Position numbers and translations under genes: made by a program | Notes under the pieces: model-generated | Told to the model about the DNA's origin: nothing | The model's database searches: none | Seen by the model: only the letters and a program-made list of their open reading frames with translations | Source: Psychroserpens damuponensis | GTDB lineage: Bacteria > Bacteroidota > Bacteroidia > Flavobacteriales > Flavobacteriaceae | Assembly (NCBI RefSeq): GCF_000826655.1 | Contig: NZ_JXJO01000017.1 | Coordinates: 372,001-436,000, forward strand | Reading direction: 5' to 3' | Length of the DNA: 64,000 nt | Part shown: piece by piece, positions 36,377 to 44,756 of the stretch | Layout of the letters: each line of letters opens with the position of its first letter | How positions within the stretch are numbered: the stretch's first letter is position 1

Positions 36377-37590
36377 GTTATGATCGTTCTATAGTACACA
36401 TGGATTTAGACACATTTTTTGTGTCATGCGAGCGCTTGCTCGATAGTCGCCTTAATGGAAAACCTGTACTTATTGGTGGTACAAGTGATCGTGGTGTGGT
36501 TGCTTCATGCAGTTATGAGGCTAGGTTATTTGGTGTGCATTCTGCCATGCCAATGCGTATGGCAAAACAACTGTGCCCTGAAGCGGTTGTGCTTAGAGGG
36601 AACTCTGGTATTTACACCAAGTTTTCTGAAGATGTTACTGAGGTCATCAAAGAAAGTGTACCCTTGTATGAGAAAACTTCTGTTGATGAATTTTATATCG
36701 ATCTCACAGGAATGGACAAATTTTTTGGTTGCCATCAATTGGCATCAGAGTTAAGGCAACGCATCATTAAAGAAACTGGATTACCTATTTCATTTGGCTT
36801 ATCACTTAATAAAACCGTTTCAAAAATAGCTACAGGCGAAGCTAAACCTAATAATGAAATACGTATTATTTCGGGTACCGAAAAACCATTTTTAGCGCCT
36901 CTTTCGGTAAAAAAAATTCCCATGGTAGGAAATGTTACTTACAAAGCTTTATGTGATTTAGGTGTAAAACGGATTAAAACTGTACAAGAAATGCCCATGG
37001 AATTGATGCATAAAGTGTTGGGTAAAAACGGACTTTCAATATGGAAAAAAGCCAATGGCATTGATAATAGTCCTGTTGTACAATATCATGAACGCAAATC
37101 AATTTCTACAGAGCGCACCTTTAATAAAGACACGACTGATGTTGCTAAATTAAAAGGGATTGTTATTGCTATGACCGAAAACTTAGCCTACCAACTACGT
37201 CGTGGTAAAAAGCTAACTGCTTGTGTGACTTTTAAAATACGATACTCAGATTTCCAAACCTATACACAGCAAAAACGCATTCCATATAGTTCAATGGATC
37301 ACAATATTTTACCTATTGTTTTAGAATTGTATAACAAACTTTATAATCGCAGATTATTAGTAAGATTAATTGGTGTAAAGTTTAGTCACTTAGTAGAAGG
37401 TGGTCATCAAATTGATTTGTTTGAAGACGATGAAAAACTCTTACACCTTAGTCAGGCTATAGATAAAATGCGCGAACGATATGGAGATAGAGCCGTTATT
37501 AATGCTGCAGGTATGGAAGCAAAATCAATAAGCAGATGGAATCCCTTTACAGGAGAACCGCCTCCACTTTTAGCAAATAGACGACGGTAA
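36373..37590 (+). CDS. Y-family DNA polymerase (DinB/UmuC-like)
   Basis: 405 residues. Catalytic carboxylates are in IVHMDLDTFFVSCE (about residues 8-15) and TSVDEFYIDLTG (Asp and Glu, about 104). The helix-hairpin-helix MVGNVTYKALCDLGVKRI and the little-finger domain follow. A beta-clamp-binding motif QIDLF is seen near residue 350. The start overlaps the dnaE stop (ATGA). With UmuD and DnaE next to it, it should act in SOS mutagenesis. I keep the name open between Pol IV and Pol V types. Confidence 0.9.
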   Translation: MSYDRSIVHMDLDTFFVSCERLLDSRLNGKPVLIGGTSDRGVVASCSYEARLFGVHSAMPMRMAKQLCPEAVVLRGNSGIYTKFSEDVTEVIKESVPLYEKTSVDEFYIDLTGMDKFFGCHQLASELRQRIIKETGLPISFGLSLNKTVSKIATGEAKPNNEIRIISGTEKPFLAPLSVKKIPMVGNVTYKALCDLGVKRIKTVQEMPMELMHKVLGKNGLSIWKKANGIDNSPVVQYHERKSISTERTFNKDTTDVAKLKGIVIAMTENLAYQLRRGKKLTACVTFKIRYSDFQTYTQQKRIPYSSMDHNILPIVLELYNKLYNRRLLVRLIGVKFSHLVEGGHQIDLFEDDEKLLHLSQAIDKMRERYGDRAVINAAGMEAKSISRWNPFTGEPPPLLANRRR

Positions 37591-37797
37591 TTAGTCTTTA
37601 ATATACTCTAAAATATCTGCTGGCTGACAATTTAAAGCATCACAAATAGCTTCTAAAGTAGAAAACCTAACTGCTTTAGCTTTACCAGATTTTAAAATAG
37701 ATAGATTCGCGGTAGTGATTCCAATAACCTCTGCCAAGTCTTTGCTTTTCATGTTGCGCTTAGTAAGCATTACATCAAGATTTACAACTATAGGCAT
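37591..37797 (-). CDS. Small XRE-family HTH regulator (YozG-like)
   Basis: 68 residues, one helix-turn-helix: NLDVMLTKRNMKSKDLAEVIGI, then TTANLSILKSGKAKAVRFSTLEAICDALNCQPADILEY. It has the single-domain size and sequence of regulators that accompany DUF2975 membrane proteins. It is last in a leftward three-gene operon, 2 bases after the DUF2975 stop. It probably binds the direct repeats at 39109-39157. Its stop directly abuts that of the rightward Y-family polymerase gene. Confidence 0.88.
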   Translation of the reverse strand: MPIVVNLDVMLTKRNMKSKDLAEVIGITTANLSILKSGKAKAVRFSTLEAICDALNCQPADILEYIKD

Positions 37798-37799
37798 AC

Positions 37800-38618
37800 T
37801 TATATGGTTAGATCGTTTTCTTGTTGGATTTGACTACCCCTTTTTAATAAACTAGCAAGAACTAATAAAGATAAACCAATAATAAAAAACATAAAGTCAA
37901 ACTCTAGTCTTGGGTTCATAGAAAATCTAATTGCTCCAACAAATGTGTCATTATCGACTAAGGTTTCAGTTTTAATTAAATCATACTTCTTACCAATAAT
38001 AAAACTCATAATTAATTCAAAAACAGTATCTAAAATAATGATAGCTCCAATAATTCTTATCATTTTGAATAGTTTGGGAGTAAAATTTAGATCTCTTTTT
38101 AGATGTCCAAAAATCTTCATCAAAAAATAAATAATTAATGTAAAAATGATTGTTCCAAAATAAGCCTTTAAAAGTTGGATGAATAAAAAACTAAAGTTTT
38201 TTGATTTCACAACTAATTCACTATTTGCATAATTAACAGATTCATTTGTAGTAAAAACCTCTTCATTATTTGGAAAATTAATATCTATAATATTTTTAAC
38301 TCCAATCTTATCGTTTTCTGTTAACTCGCTAAATCGTTCAGATGTACCAGCAGACCAATTCAAACCATTTGAATTAGTTTCAGTTTTAGTGATATTAAAC
38401 CAACTATTATTAAAAACAGCATTTGGCGCTTTTACTTTCAAATAAACTGGCAAACTATATCCTTTTGAGTGATGATGACTTACTGAAAAACTACCTATTT
38501 TACCATCATTAGTAAACGCTTCAAATGCAATTTGTGTTCCTAAAACAATAATCAATATCCAAAATAACATTGCAAAAAAAGCATGCAAACCAATTACTAA
38601 AAAATTCTTATTTCTCAT
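37800..38618 (-). CDS. DUF2975 membrane protein (long form)
   Basis: 272 residues with four membrane helices: one near the N-terminus, one near residue 150, and two near the C-terminus. The end FFIIGLSLLVLASLLKRGSQIQQENDLTI is the DUF2975 signature. A roughly 100-residue extracytoplasmic loop with HHHSKGYSLP sits between helices 1 and 2. Function is unknown; the fixed pairing with a small XRE regulator suggests membrane sensing that controls the regulator. It overlaps the upstream DUF2975 gene by 4 bases. Confidence 0.8.
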   Translation of the reverse strand: MRNKNFLVIGLHAFFAMLFWILIIVLGTQIAFEAFTNDGKIGSFSVSHHHSKGYSLPVYLKVKAPNAVFNNSWFNITKTETNSNGLNWSAGTSERFSELTENDKIGVKNIIDINFPNNEEVFTTNESVNYANSELVVKSKNFSFLFIQLLKAYFGTIIFTLIIYFLMKIFGHLKRDLNFTPKLFKMIRIIGAIIILDTVFELIMSFIIGKKYDLIKTETLVDNDTFVGAIRFSMNPRLEFDFMFFIIGLSLLVLASLLKRGSQIQQENDLTI

Positions 38619-39091
38619 ATCGTTAATTCGTTTTCTTGTTTTAAGAGGTTTCCATTTTGTAAAATATCAGAAATAATATAAAGGCTAAACCCTATAATCA
38701 TTAATAGAAAACTCTGTCCTATTTCACCTACAAACAACATCTCTTCAGACCTAAAAAGTAGTATCAAATTAAATATGAAATTTAATAAACCAGATATCAA
38801 AAACAATTTCCCTCCAATTATAAACTTACCTGCACTTATACTATTAAAAAAACCTTGTTTTATGATTTCTTTTAAACCGCTTTTAACACTCAAAAGCCCT
38901 ATAAATGTAATTATAGAAAACACCAATCCCACAAATTGTGTGTAATACCCAAATATGAAGTTTTCATAAAGATGTTCAAACTGTGTCAAAAAATCTGAGA
39001 ACCATGTGAGGTACGCATTACCTAAAAAATTAATAACATATAAAATGATTAATAGTAATACAAAACCATTCAAAAATTGAATTTTTTTCAT
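38615..39091 (-). CDS. DUF2975 membrane protein (short form)
   Basis: 158 residues with four helices and the DUF2975 ending GFSLYIISDILQNGNLLKQENELTI. It is the first gene of the operon, so the operon carries two DUF2975 paralogues and one HTH gene. The ATG at 39091 is 35 bases after the predicted -7 box. Confidence 0.83.
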   Translation of the reverse strand: MKKIQFLNGFVLLLIILYVINFLGNAYLTWFSDFLTQFEHLYENFIFGYYTQFVGLVFSIITFIGLLSVKSGLKEIIKQGFFNSISAGKFIIGGKLFLISGLLNFIFNLILLFRSEEMLFVGEIGQSFLLMIIGFSLYIISDILQNGNLLKQENELTI

Positions 39092-39108
39092 GAAAACATT
39101 ATTTATTA

Positions 39109-39157
39109 TTATCGTTTAACAATAACAAATATACATAAATTATCGATAAACAATAAT
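39109..39157 (-). promoter_or_regulatory. Promoter with two operator-like direct repeats for the DUF2975/HTH operon
   Basis: On the minus strand TTG (39153-39151) and TATATTTG (39133-39126) are 17 bases apart, a good Bacteroidota promoter. Two near-identical repeats, TTATCGTTTAACAATAAC (39109-39126) and TTATCGATAAACAATAAT (39140-39157), lie 31 bases apart. One covers the -33 element, the other the region just after the -7 element. Confidence 0.62.
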
Positions 39158-39221
39158 TTTTTATTAAAATCAATAACATATATTGTGTTATAGGTTGTAA
39201 TGATTTACTCATTTCATTAAT

Positions 39222-39229
39222 TATATTTG
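39222..39229 (+). promoter_or_regulatory. Possible -7 box for the 39235 gene and biotin genes
   Basis: TATATTTG lies 5 bases before the ATG at 39235, with a TTG at 39195-39197, a slightly long spacing of 24. If used, the message would be nearly leaderless. Confidence 0.35.
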
Positions 39230-39234
39230 TAGTT

Positions 39235-39762
39235 ATGGATGCAATTATTAGATACACTAGAAAAGTACCTATTTGGAAAATGATTTTAGGTCTTGCTGCA
39301 ATATTTGTTGGACTACTCGGCATAATATCATTAGTGTATTTAGCTGTAGTTCCATTGCTCTTTGGCATGATGATGCTAAAAACTGAAGGCTCAGAAATAG
39401 ATCTAGAATCAAAAACCTACAGAAAAACAAACTCTATTTTAGGATATCGTATAGGAAAATGGCAAACGCTTCAAAATCCAGATTACATTTCAGTATTTAA
39501 TACCACAGAGGATATTACAGTAAGAGCACTAACGGCAGAAACCACTAACACGTTCCCCATTATAGTTCTTAATATTTTTTATGACAGAAATAAAAAAATA
39601 ACCATTTACAAAACAGAGGATATTAAAAATGCTTTTGATGTTGCTTCTCACATAGCAGATGCTTTATCAATAGATCTTTTAGATGCTACAGTAAAAAACG
39701 ATTACAAATGGGTTGATAAAGATATATTGAGAGAAAAAGGAGACATTATTTACACCGATTAA
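39235..39762 (+). CDS. Membrane protein of unknown function
   Basis: I do not recognise this 175-residue protein. A hydrophobic stretch (about residues 15-48, MILGLAAIFVGLLGIISLVY and LAVVPLLFGMMML) can form one or two helices; the rest is a soluble domain with beta character (SKTYRKTNSILGYRIGKW, FPIIVLNIFYDRNKKITIYKT) that recalls PH-like membrane proteins. It stands 8 bases before bioF, so it may be the first gene of the biotin transcript. Confidence 0.68.
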   Translation: MDAIIRYTRKVPIWKMILGLAAIFVGLLGIISLVYLAVVPLLFGMMMLKTEGSEIDLESKTYRKTNSILGYRIGKWQTLQNPDYISVFNTTEDITVRALTAETTNTFPIIVLNIFYDRNKKITIYKTEDIKNAFDVASHIADALSIDLLDATVKNDYKWVDKDILREKGDIIYTD

Positions 39763-39770
39763 CTTTAAAT

Positions 39771-40922
39771 ATGATTCCTAAAAAACTTCAAAACAAACTC
39801 GACAGTCGCAAAAATGAAAATGCATTTAGGCAATTGGGACAAGCCAACACCTTAGTTGATTTTTCTTCAAATGATTATTTAGGGTTTTCTAAATCAAAAC
39901 CTATTTTTAATAATGCTCATCACTATCTATTAGATAATAATCTCAGTCAAAACGGAGCCACAGGTTCGCGTTTATTATCTGGAAACCACAGTTTATACCA
40001 CAAAGTCGAACAGCAAATAAGTACATATCATAACGCTAAAAACGCACTTATTTTTAATTCTGGTTACGATGCTAACTTAGGATTTTTTTCATGCATACCT
40101 CAACGACACGATATTATTTTTTACGACGAATATTGCCATGCCTCCATTCGTGATGGGATCAAAATGAGCAATGCAAAAGCATATAAGTTTAAACATAATG
40201 ATGTAGATAGTTTAGAGAAAGAGATTCTTCGCTTAGGTTTCAATGACAACGAAATGTACGTCATCACAGAATCTGTTTTTTCTATGGATGGCGACTCTCC
40301 AGATCTCAAAACACTCTCTACAATTTGTAAAAAATACAAGGCAAACCTTATTATAGATGAAGCTCATGCCATTGGTGTTTTTGGACATATTGGTAACGGA
40401 AAAGTTTGTGAACTACAATTAGAAAATCAAGTTTTTGCAAGAATCATCACCTTTGGTAAAGCATTGGGTTGTCATGGCGCAGCAATTTTAGGCAGTACAG
40501 AGTTAAAAGATTACCTCATCAATTTTTCGAGACCTTTTATTTATACAACAGCATTGCCTCCTCATAGTTTGGCAACTATTAAAGCGTCGTATAATGAACT
40601 TGTCATCGAGAGCGCTGGAAAAGAATCTCAATTAGAGCACCTTAAAAAAAACATTCAATTTTTTAATTCTGAAATTAAACGACTACAACTTCAGCACCTA
40701 TTTATAGACAGTAATTCTTCGATCCATTGTTGTATTATCTGCGGAAATGAGCAAGTCAAGCACATTTCCGAAGCATTAAAACATAGAGGGTTTGACGTCA
40801 AAGCCATCCTCTCTCCTACGGTACCCAAAAACCAAGAACGCTTACGTTTTTGCATACATAGCTATAATACAACCCAACAAATAACTAATGTTTTAGAGTT
40901 ACTCACTACCTTTGCATTTTAA
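39771..40922 (+). CDS. bioF: 8-amino-7-oxononanoate synthase
   Basis: PLP enzyme that condenses pimeloyl thioester with alanine, the first step of the biotin ring pathway. 383 residues. FSSNDYLGFS at the N-terminus, the aldehyde-lysine site ARIITFGKALGCHGA (about residue 230), DEAHAIGVFG and SVFSMDGD are all typical. The next genes are a DUF2007 protein, bioD and bioA. Confidence 0.94.
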   Translation: MIPKKLQNKLDSRKNENAFRQLGQANTLVDFSSNDYLGFSKSKPIFNNAHHYLLDNNLSQNGATGSRLLSGNHSLYHKVEQQISTYHNAKNALIFNSGYDANLGFFSCIPQRHDIIFYDEYCHASIRDGIKMSNAKAYKFKHNDVDSLEKEILRLGFNDNEMYVITESVFSMDGDSPDLKTLSTICKKYKANLIIDEAHAIGVFGHIGNGKVCELQLENQVFARIITFGKALGCHGAAILGSTELKDYLINFSRPFIYTTALPPHSLATIKASYNELVIESAGKESQLEHLKKNIQFFNSEIKRLQLQHLFIDSNSSIHCCIICGNEQVKHISEALKHRGFDVKAILSPTVPKNQERLRFCIHSYNTTQQITNVLELLTTFAF

Positions 40923-40942
40923 ATTATTTTCTTCGGAAAAAA

Positions 40943-41383
40943 ATGAGCAACACGTTTACAACCATAGCAAGATATCAATACACTACCGAAGCGCAAATTA
41001 TAAAAGGACGCCTCGAGGCAGATGGTATTGAAGTCTTTTTAAAAGACCACCTTACCATAGACACAGATCCTTTGGTTAGTAATGCAATTGGCGGTGTAAA
41101 ACTGCAAGTTTTATCACGAGATGCCATGAAGGCCAAACATATTTTGAGTACCATAAATAGGTATTCATTAGATGATGATGGCAACCAAATTGAATGCCCA
41201 AATTGTGGTAGTGGCAAAATAGAATTATACTCTACAATAACCAATTTTAAATCATTTTTCGCCTTTCTAGCTGGTTTTCTGTTTGGCACCTTACCATTTC
41301 ACACACGTTATAAATACAAATGTGAAACCTGTAAAACACAATTTACAAAAGAAGAGATTAAACCCATGAGTCCTAACATTTAA
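40943..41383 (+). CDS. DUF2007 protein with zinc-ribbon-like tail
   Basis: 146 residues. The N-terminal 70 residues (TIARYQYTTEAQIIKGRLEADGIEVFLKD to AKHIL) match DUF2007, the putative signal-transducing fold related to PII ligand-binding. The C-terminal part has two CxxC pairs (CPNCGSGKIE and CETCKTQF) separated by a hydrophobic stretch (FFAFLAGFLFGTLPF). It sits between bioF and bioD. A CTTCGGAAA copy (40931-40939) sits directly ahead of the start. Its connection to biotin is by position only. Confidence 0.82.
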   Translation: MSNTFTTIARYQYTTEAQIIKGRLEADGIEVFLKDHLTIDTDPLVSNAIGGVKLQVLSRDAMKAKHILSTINRYSLDDDGNQIECPNCGSGKIELYSTITNFKSFFAFLAGFLFGTLPFHTRYKYKCETCKTQFTKEEIKPMSPNI

Positions 41384-41389
41384 AACAAA

Positions 41390-42007
41390 ATGAACACCTA
41401 TTTTATTACAGGTATTAGTACAGAAGTTGGTAAAACAATAGCGGCTGCCATTGTAACTCAAGCCTTAGAGGCCGATTATTGGAAACCTATCCAAGCAGGA
41501 GAGTTAGAACATAGCGATAGCAAAAAAGTCCAAAATTTAATTACTAGCACAACCACCAAATTCCATGAAAACAGTTATGCGTTACAAACACCCATGAGTC
41601 CGCATGCTGCAGCTAATATTGATGGAGTCACCATAAATTTAAACAATATAAAAGCGCCCAAAACCAAAAATAATTTGGTAATAGAAGGTGCTGGAGGTTT
41701 GTTAGTACCACTAAATGATAAAGACACAATCTTAGACCTCATTAAACCTAATTATAAAGTTATTGTCGTTTCTAGACATTATTTAGGCAGTATCAATCAT
41801 ACTTTATTAACCATTAATTTACTAAAAAACAAAGGGTTTGAAGTGGCTCTTATATTCTCTGGAAATGAGCACAAAACAACCGAAGCTATTATTAAAAAAA
41901 TGACAAACGTAACTATCATTGGTCGTATTGATGAAGAACCTTATTTTGATAAAAACGTAGTTTTGGAGTATGCTGATAAATTTAGAGGTCATTTAAAATC
42001 GTTTTAG
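41390..42007 (+). CDS. bioD: Dethiobiotin synthetase
   Basis: Closes the ureido ring of dethiobiotin from DAPA, CO2 and ATP. 205 residues. P-loop GISTEVGKTIAAA (about residue 6), the substrate motif YWKPIQAGE, and EGAGGLLVPL are present. It is 6 bases downstream of the DUF2007 gene. After it comes 156 bases before bioA, including a partial dispersed-repeat-like stretch CTCTCAAGAATGACA. Confidence 0.93.
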   Translation: MNTYFITGISTEVGKTIAAAIVTQALEADYWKPIQAGELEHSDSKKVQNLITSTTTKFHENSYALQTPMSPHAAANIDGVTINLNNIKAPKTKNNLVIEGAGGLLVPLNDKDTILDLIKPNYKVIVVSRHYLGSINHTLLTINLLKNKGFEVALIFSGNEHKTTEAIIKKMTNVTIIGRIDEEPYFDKNVVLEYADKFRGHLKSF

Positions 42008-42135
42008 CAATCACAAAAGATGGTCCTCTCAAGAATGACAAAAACAATTAATTTTGTTACCAGAAAGTAAGAGTGAAAAAGTAGTATAAAGACAAACCCA
42101 AATCTAGAAACTTTAAATAATTAAATATTGAGGTA

Positions 42136-42150
42136 CTGAACCAAGTTCAG
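42136..42150. promoter_or_regulatory. Small inverted repeat ahead of bioA
   Basis: CTGAAC-CAA-GTTCAG, 13 bases before the bioA ATG. The size suits a protein site or short RNA hairpin. I know of no matching family operator. Confidence 0.25.
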
Positions 42151-42163
42151 CATGATGTAGAAT

Positions 42164-43429
42164 ATGAATTTAAAACAAAGAGACAAAAAACACCTTTGGC
42201 ATCCATTAAAACAACACCAACTACACCCAGAAAGCTTGGCCATTGTAAAAGCAAAAGGATGCATTCTCACCGATGAAAATGGTAACGAGTATATAGATGC
42301 TATTTCTTCATGGTATACATCTATGTATGGACATTGCAATGATTATATTATCGAGCAGACGTATAAACAAATGCAGCAACTGGATCAAATCATGTTTAGT
42401 GATTTCACCCATGAACCTGCCATAAAATTATCTGAAGACCTCATAAAAATACTTCCTAAAGGTCAAAACAAGATTTTTTTTAATGATAATGGATCAACTG
42501 CTGTAGAAGCTGCCATCAAAATGGCCTTACAGTTTCACTTTAATAATAATGATTCACGTTCTGTTTTTATCGCTTTTGAAAACGGATTTCATGGCGACAC
42601 CTTTGGTGCCATGAGTGTTTCGGGTTTATCAGTATATAACGGTCCTTTTGAGGAGTTTTTAATAGACGTTAAGCGCATACCAACACCAAACGGATCAAAT
42701 ACAGAACAAATTTTAGACCTCCTAAAAACGTTCAATACAAAACATAGCATCGCAGGATTTATCTACGAACCCTTAGTACAAGGTGCCGCAGGAATGAAAA
42801 TTCATGATGCCAAGGGTTTAAACGACATTCTATCCTTTTGCAAGCAACATCAAATTTTAACCATTGCAGATGAAGTCATGACGGGTTTTGGCAAAACAGG
42901 ACAACATTTTGCATCACATCATATAGAGACCAAACCTGATATAATCTGTTTGAGTAAAGCGCTAACCGCAGGATTAATACCAATGGCAATTACATCGTGT
43001 ACTCAAAATATTTATGATGCGTTTTTAAGTAATGATATGGCAAAAGGTTTTTTTCACTGCCATACTTACTCTGCAAATCCAATTGCTTGTGCTACCGCAA
43101 TTGCTGGGATTGAGCTGTTATTATCTTCGGAAATTCAACAAAACATCAAACGTATTTCTAAAGCACACCAAGATTTCTCTCATCACATAAATAACCATCC
43201 AAAAGTAAAAGCCACAAGACATCTAGGCGTCATTTTTGCTTTAGATCTCAACACTAAAATGGAACGTTATGGAGATTTAAGAGAGAAGCTTCTTAAATTC
43301 TTTATGGATAGAGGTGTGTTTTTAAGACCTCTTGGTAATACGATTTATATACAAGTGCCTTATATTATTTCTCCAGGAGAACTTAACAAAGTATATCAAG
43401 TCATTGAAGAGGCTTTGGAGATTGTTTAG
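42164..43429 (+). CDS. bioA: Adenosylmethionine-8-amino-7-oxononanoate aminotransferase
   Basis: Makes DAPA from KAPA with S-adenosylmethionine as amino donor; PLP enzyme, 421 residues. HLWHPLKQHQ at the start, DAISSWYTSMYGH, FNDNGSTAVEAAIKMAL, ENGFHGDTFGAMSVSG, DEVMTGFGKTG and the PLP lysine in CLSKALTAGLIPM are family-typical. TCTTCGGAAATTC occurs inside at about 43134. A palindromic repeat follows the stop by 11 bases. Confidence 0.95.
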   Translation: MNLKQRDKKHLWHPLKQHQLHPESLAIVKAKGCILTDENGNEYIDAISSWYTSMYGHCNDYIIEQTYKQMQQLDQIMFSDFTHEPAIKLSEDLIKILPKGQNKIFFNDNGSTAVEAAIKMALQFHFNNNDSRSVFIAFENGFHGDTFGAMSVSGLSVYNGPFEEFLIDVKRIPTPNGSNTEQILDLLKTFNTKHSIAGFIYEPLVQGAAGMKIHDAKGLNDILSFCKQHQILTIADEVMTGFGKTGQHFASHHIETKPDIICLSKALTAGLIPMAITSCTQNIYDAFLSNDMAKGFFHCHTYSANPIACATAIAGIELLLSSEIQQNIKRISKAHQDFSHHINNHPKVKATRHLGVIFALDLNTKMERYGDLREKLLKFFMDRGVFLRPLGNTIYIQVPYIISPGELNKVYQVIEEALEIV

Positions 43430-43440
43430 TATTTTCATAC

Positions 43441-43471
43441 ATCCTGCAAAGTTTTGTAAACCTTGCAGGAT
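43441..43471. repeat. Palindromic CTGCAA...TTGCAG repeat after bioA
   Basis: ATCCTGCAA (43441-43449) and TTGCAGGAT (43463-43471) pair perfectly. Inside, GTTT (43451-43454) pairs with AAAC (43458-43461) over a TGT loop, giving a long hairpin with one mismatch. It resembles a repeat type seen between genes in many Flavobacteriia genomes. It has no T run, so I call it a repeat and not a terminator. Confidence 0.75.
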
Positions 43472-43483
43472 AGACCTTAATCC

Positions 43484-43516
43484 TTGCTAAAAAACTAATC
43501 GAGATTAATATCTTTG
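43484..43516 (+). promoter_or_regulatory. Predicted promoter of the ketoacyl synthase gene
   Basis: TTG (43484-43486) and TATCTTTG (43509-43516), 22 bases apart. The -7 box is 16 bases ahead of the TTG start codon at 43533. Confidence 0.45.
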
Positions 43517-43532
43517 CTCAAAACAATTTTAC

Positions 43533-44696
43533 TTGCAACACCCAATTTCTATAACTGCATTATCATCTATTTCTCCGTTAGGTAATACACCTGACAGTAT
43601 CTGGAATAACTATCTAAATGATTCCCATTGTTTTACTAAAAAAGACGGAGTTTTAGTAGCCACATTTCCGAAGAAATTAAAAGCAGTTATAGACACATTA
43701 CGACAATCTAACGTTAAGTATAAATCGCTAGACAACTCGGTGTTATTTGCCATTTTCGCATCAAGACAAGCCATTAAAACCGCAGGATGGTCATCTACCG
43801 ATAATTTTGGAATCAATATTGGATCGTCAAGAGGTGCAACAGCTCTGTTTGAACATTACCATGAGGAGTTTCTAAAAAATGATAAAGCTAATACCTTATC
43901 ATCACCAACCACAACTTTAGGAAACATCTCCTCTTGGGTGGCTCATGATTTACAAACCAAAGGCCCAGAAATTTCGCATTCAATAACATGCTCTACCGCA
44001 TTACATGCTATGCTTAATGGCGTTGCTTGGATCAAATCTGGTATGTGTAACAAATTTTTAGTTGGTGGTAGCGAAGCGCCTTTAACGCCTTTTACTATTG
44101 CACAAATGCAAGCCCTAAAAATTTATTCTAGAGCAAACTGTCAATCAGAGCGAAGCGAAAAATCCATTTACCCAAACCAAGCCCTAAACCCAAATAAAAC
44201 CGAAAACGCCATGATTCTTGGTGAAGGTGCAGCTATGGCTTGTTTAGAATTGGGAGCACACAACAATGCTTTAGCAAAAATTATTGGTGTAGGTTATGCT
44301 ACCGAAATTTTAAAACACAACGCATCCTTATCAACAAATGCTATTTGTTTTCAACGGTCTATGACAATGGCTTTAGGCGACATAAACCCAGATGACATTG
44401 ATGTTATCGTTACACATACACCAGGAACTATTAAAGGTGATCAGGCAGAAATAAATGCAATTAATACGGTTTTTTGTAACAAAACTCCTTCATTAACTAC
44501 TAATAAGTGGAAGATAGGTCACAGCCTTGGTGCTTCCGGACTTTTAAATATTGAAATGGCAGTTATGATGTTACAACATCAAAAATTCATCTCAGTACCT
44601 TACCTAAAAGCCAACGCACCGCAACACATCAAATACATACTTGTAAATGCAGTAGGATTTGGTAGCAATGCAGTATCTATTTTACTATCAAAATAA
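43533..44696 (+). CDS. Beta-ketoacyl synthase in the biotin cluster
   Basis: 387 residues, with a TTG start (no closer ATG; MQHPISITALSSISPLGNTP is a normal KAS beginning). The thiolase-fold triad is present: Cys in HSITCSTALHAM (about residue 153), His in VTHTPGTIKGDQAE (about 290) and His in KIGHSLGASGLLN (about 330). It should condense acyl chains on ACP. The position after bioA suggests a step in pimeloyl supply, but no bioC or bioH is nearby. The stretch CQSERSEKS (about residues 205-213, bases 44138-44166) looks like an inserted dispersed repeat. Confidence 0.83.
   Translation: MQHPISITALSSISPLGNTPDSIWNNYLNDSHCFTKKDGVLVATFPKKLKAVIDTLRQSNVKYKSLDNSVLFAIFASRQAIKTAGWSSTDNFGINIGSSRGATALFEHYHEEFLKNDKANTLSSPTTTLGNISSWVAHDLQTKGPEISHSITCSTALHAMLNGVAWIKSGMCNKFLVGGSEAPLTPFTIAQMQALKIYSRANCQSERSEKSIYPNQALNPNKTENAMILGEGAAMACLELGAHNNALAKIIGVGYATEILKHNASLSTNAICFQRSMTMALGDINPDDIDVIVTHTPGTIKGDQAEINAINTVFCNKTPSLTTNKWKIGHSLGASGLLNIEMAVMMLQHQKFISVPYLKANAPQHIKYILVNAVGFGSNAVSILLSK
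44138..44166 (+). repeat. Dispersed repeat fragment inside the ketoacyl synthase gene
   Basis: CAATCAGAGCGAAGCGAAAA encodes QSERSEK in a loop of the ketoacyl synthase. It resembles the intergenic copy CATTCAGAACGCAGTGAAGA at 46939-46963. The peptide QSERSE is known to me as a typical trace of such repeats in Bacteroidota proteins. Confidence 0.55.
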
Positions 44697-44756
44697 AATT
44701 GTAAGGCAGTTTTAAACATATTACCTTTAACTATTAATTTTTAATACTAACCGACT

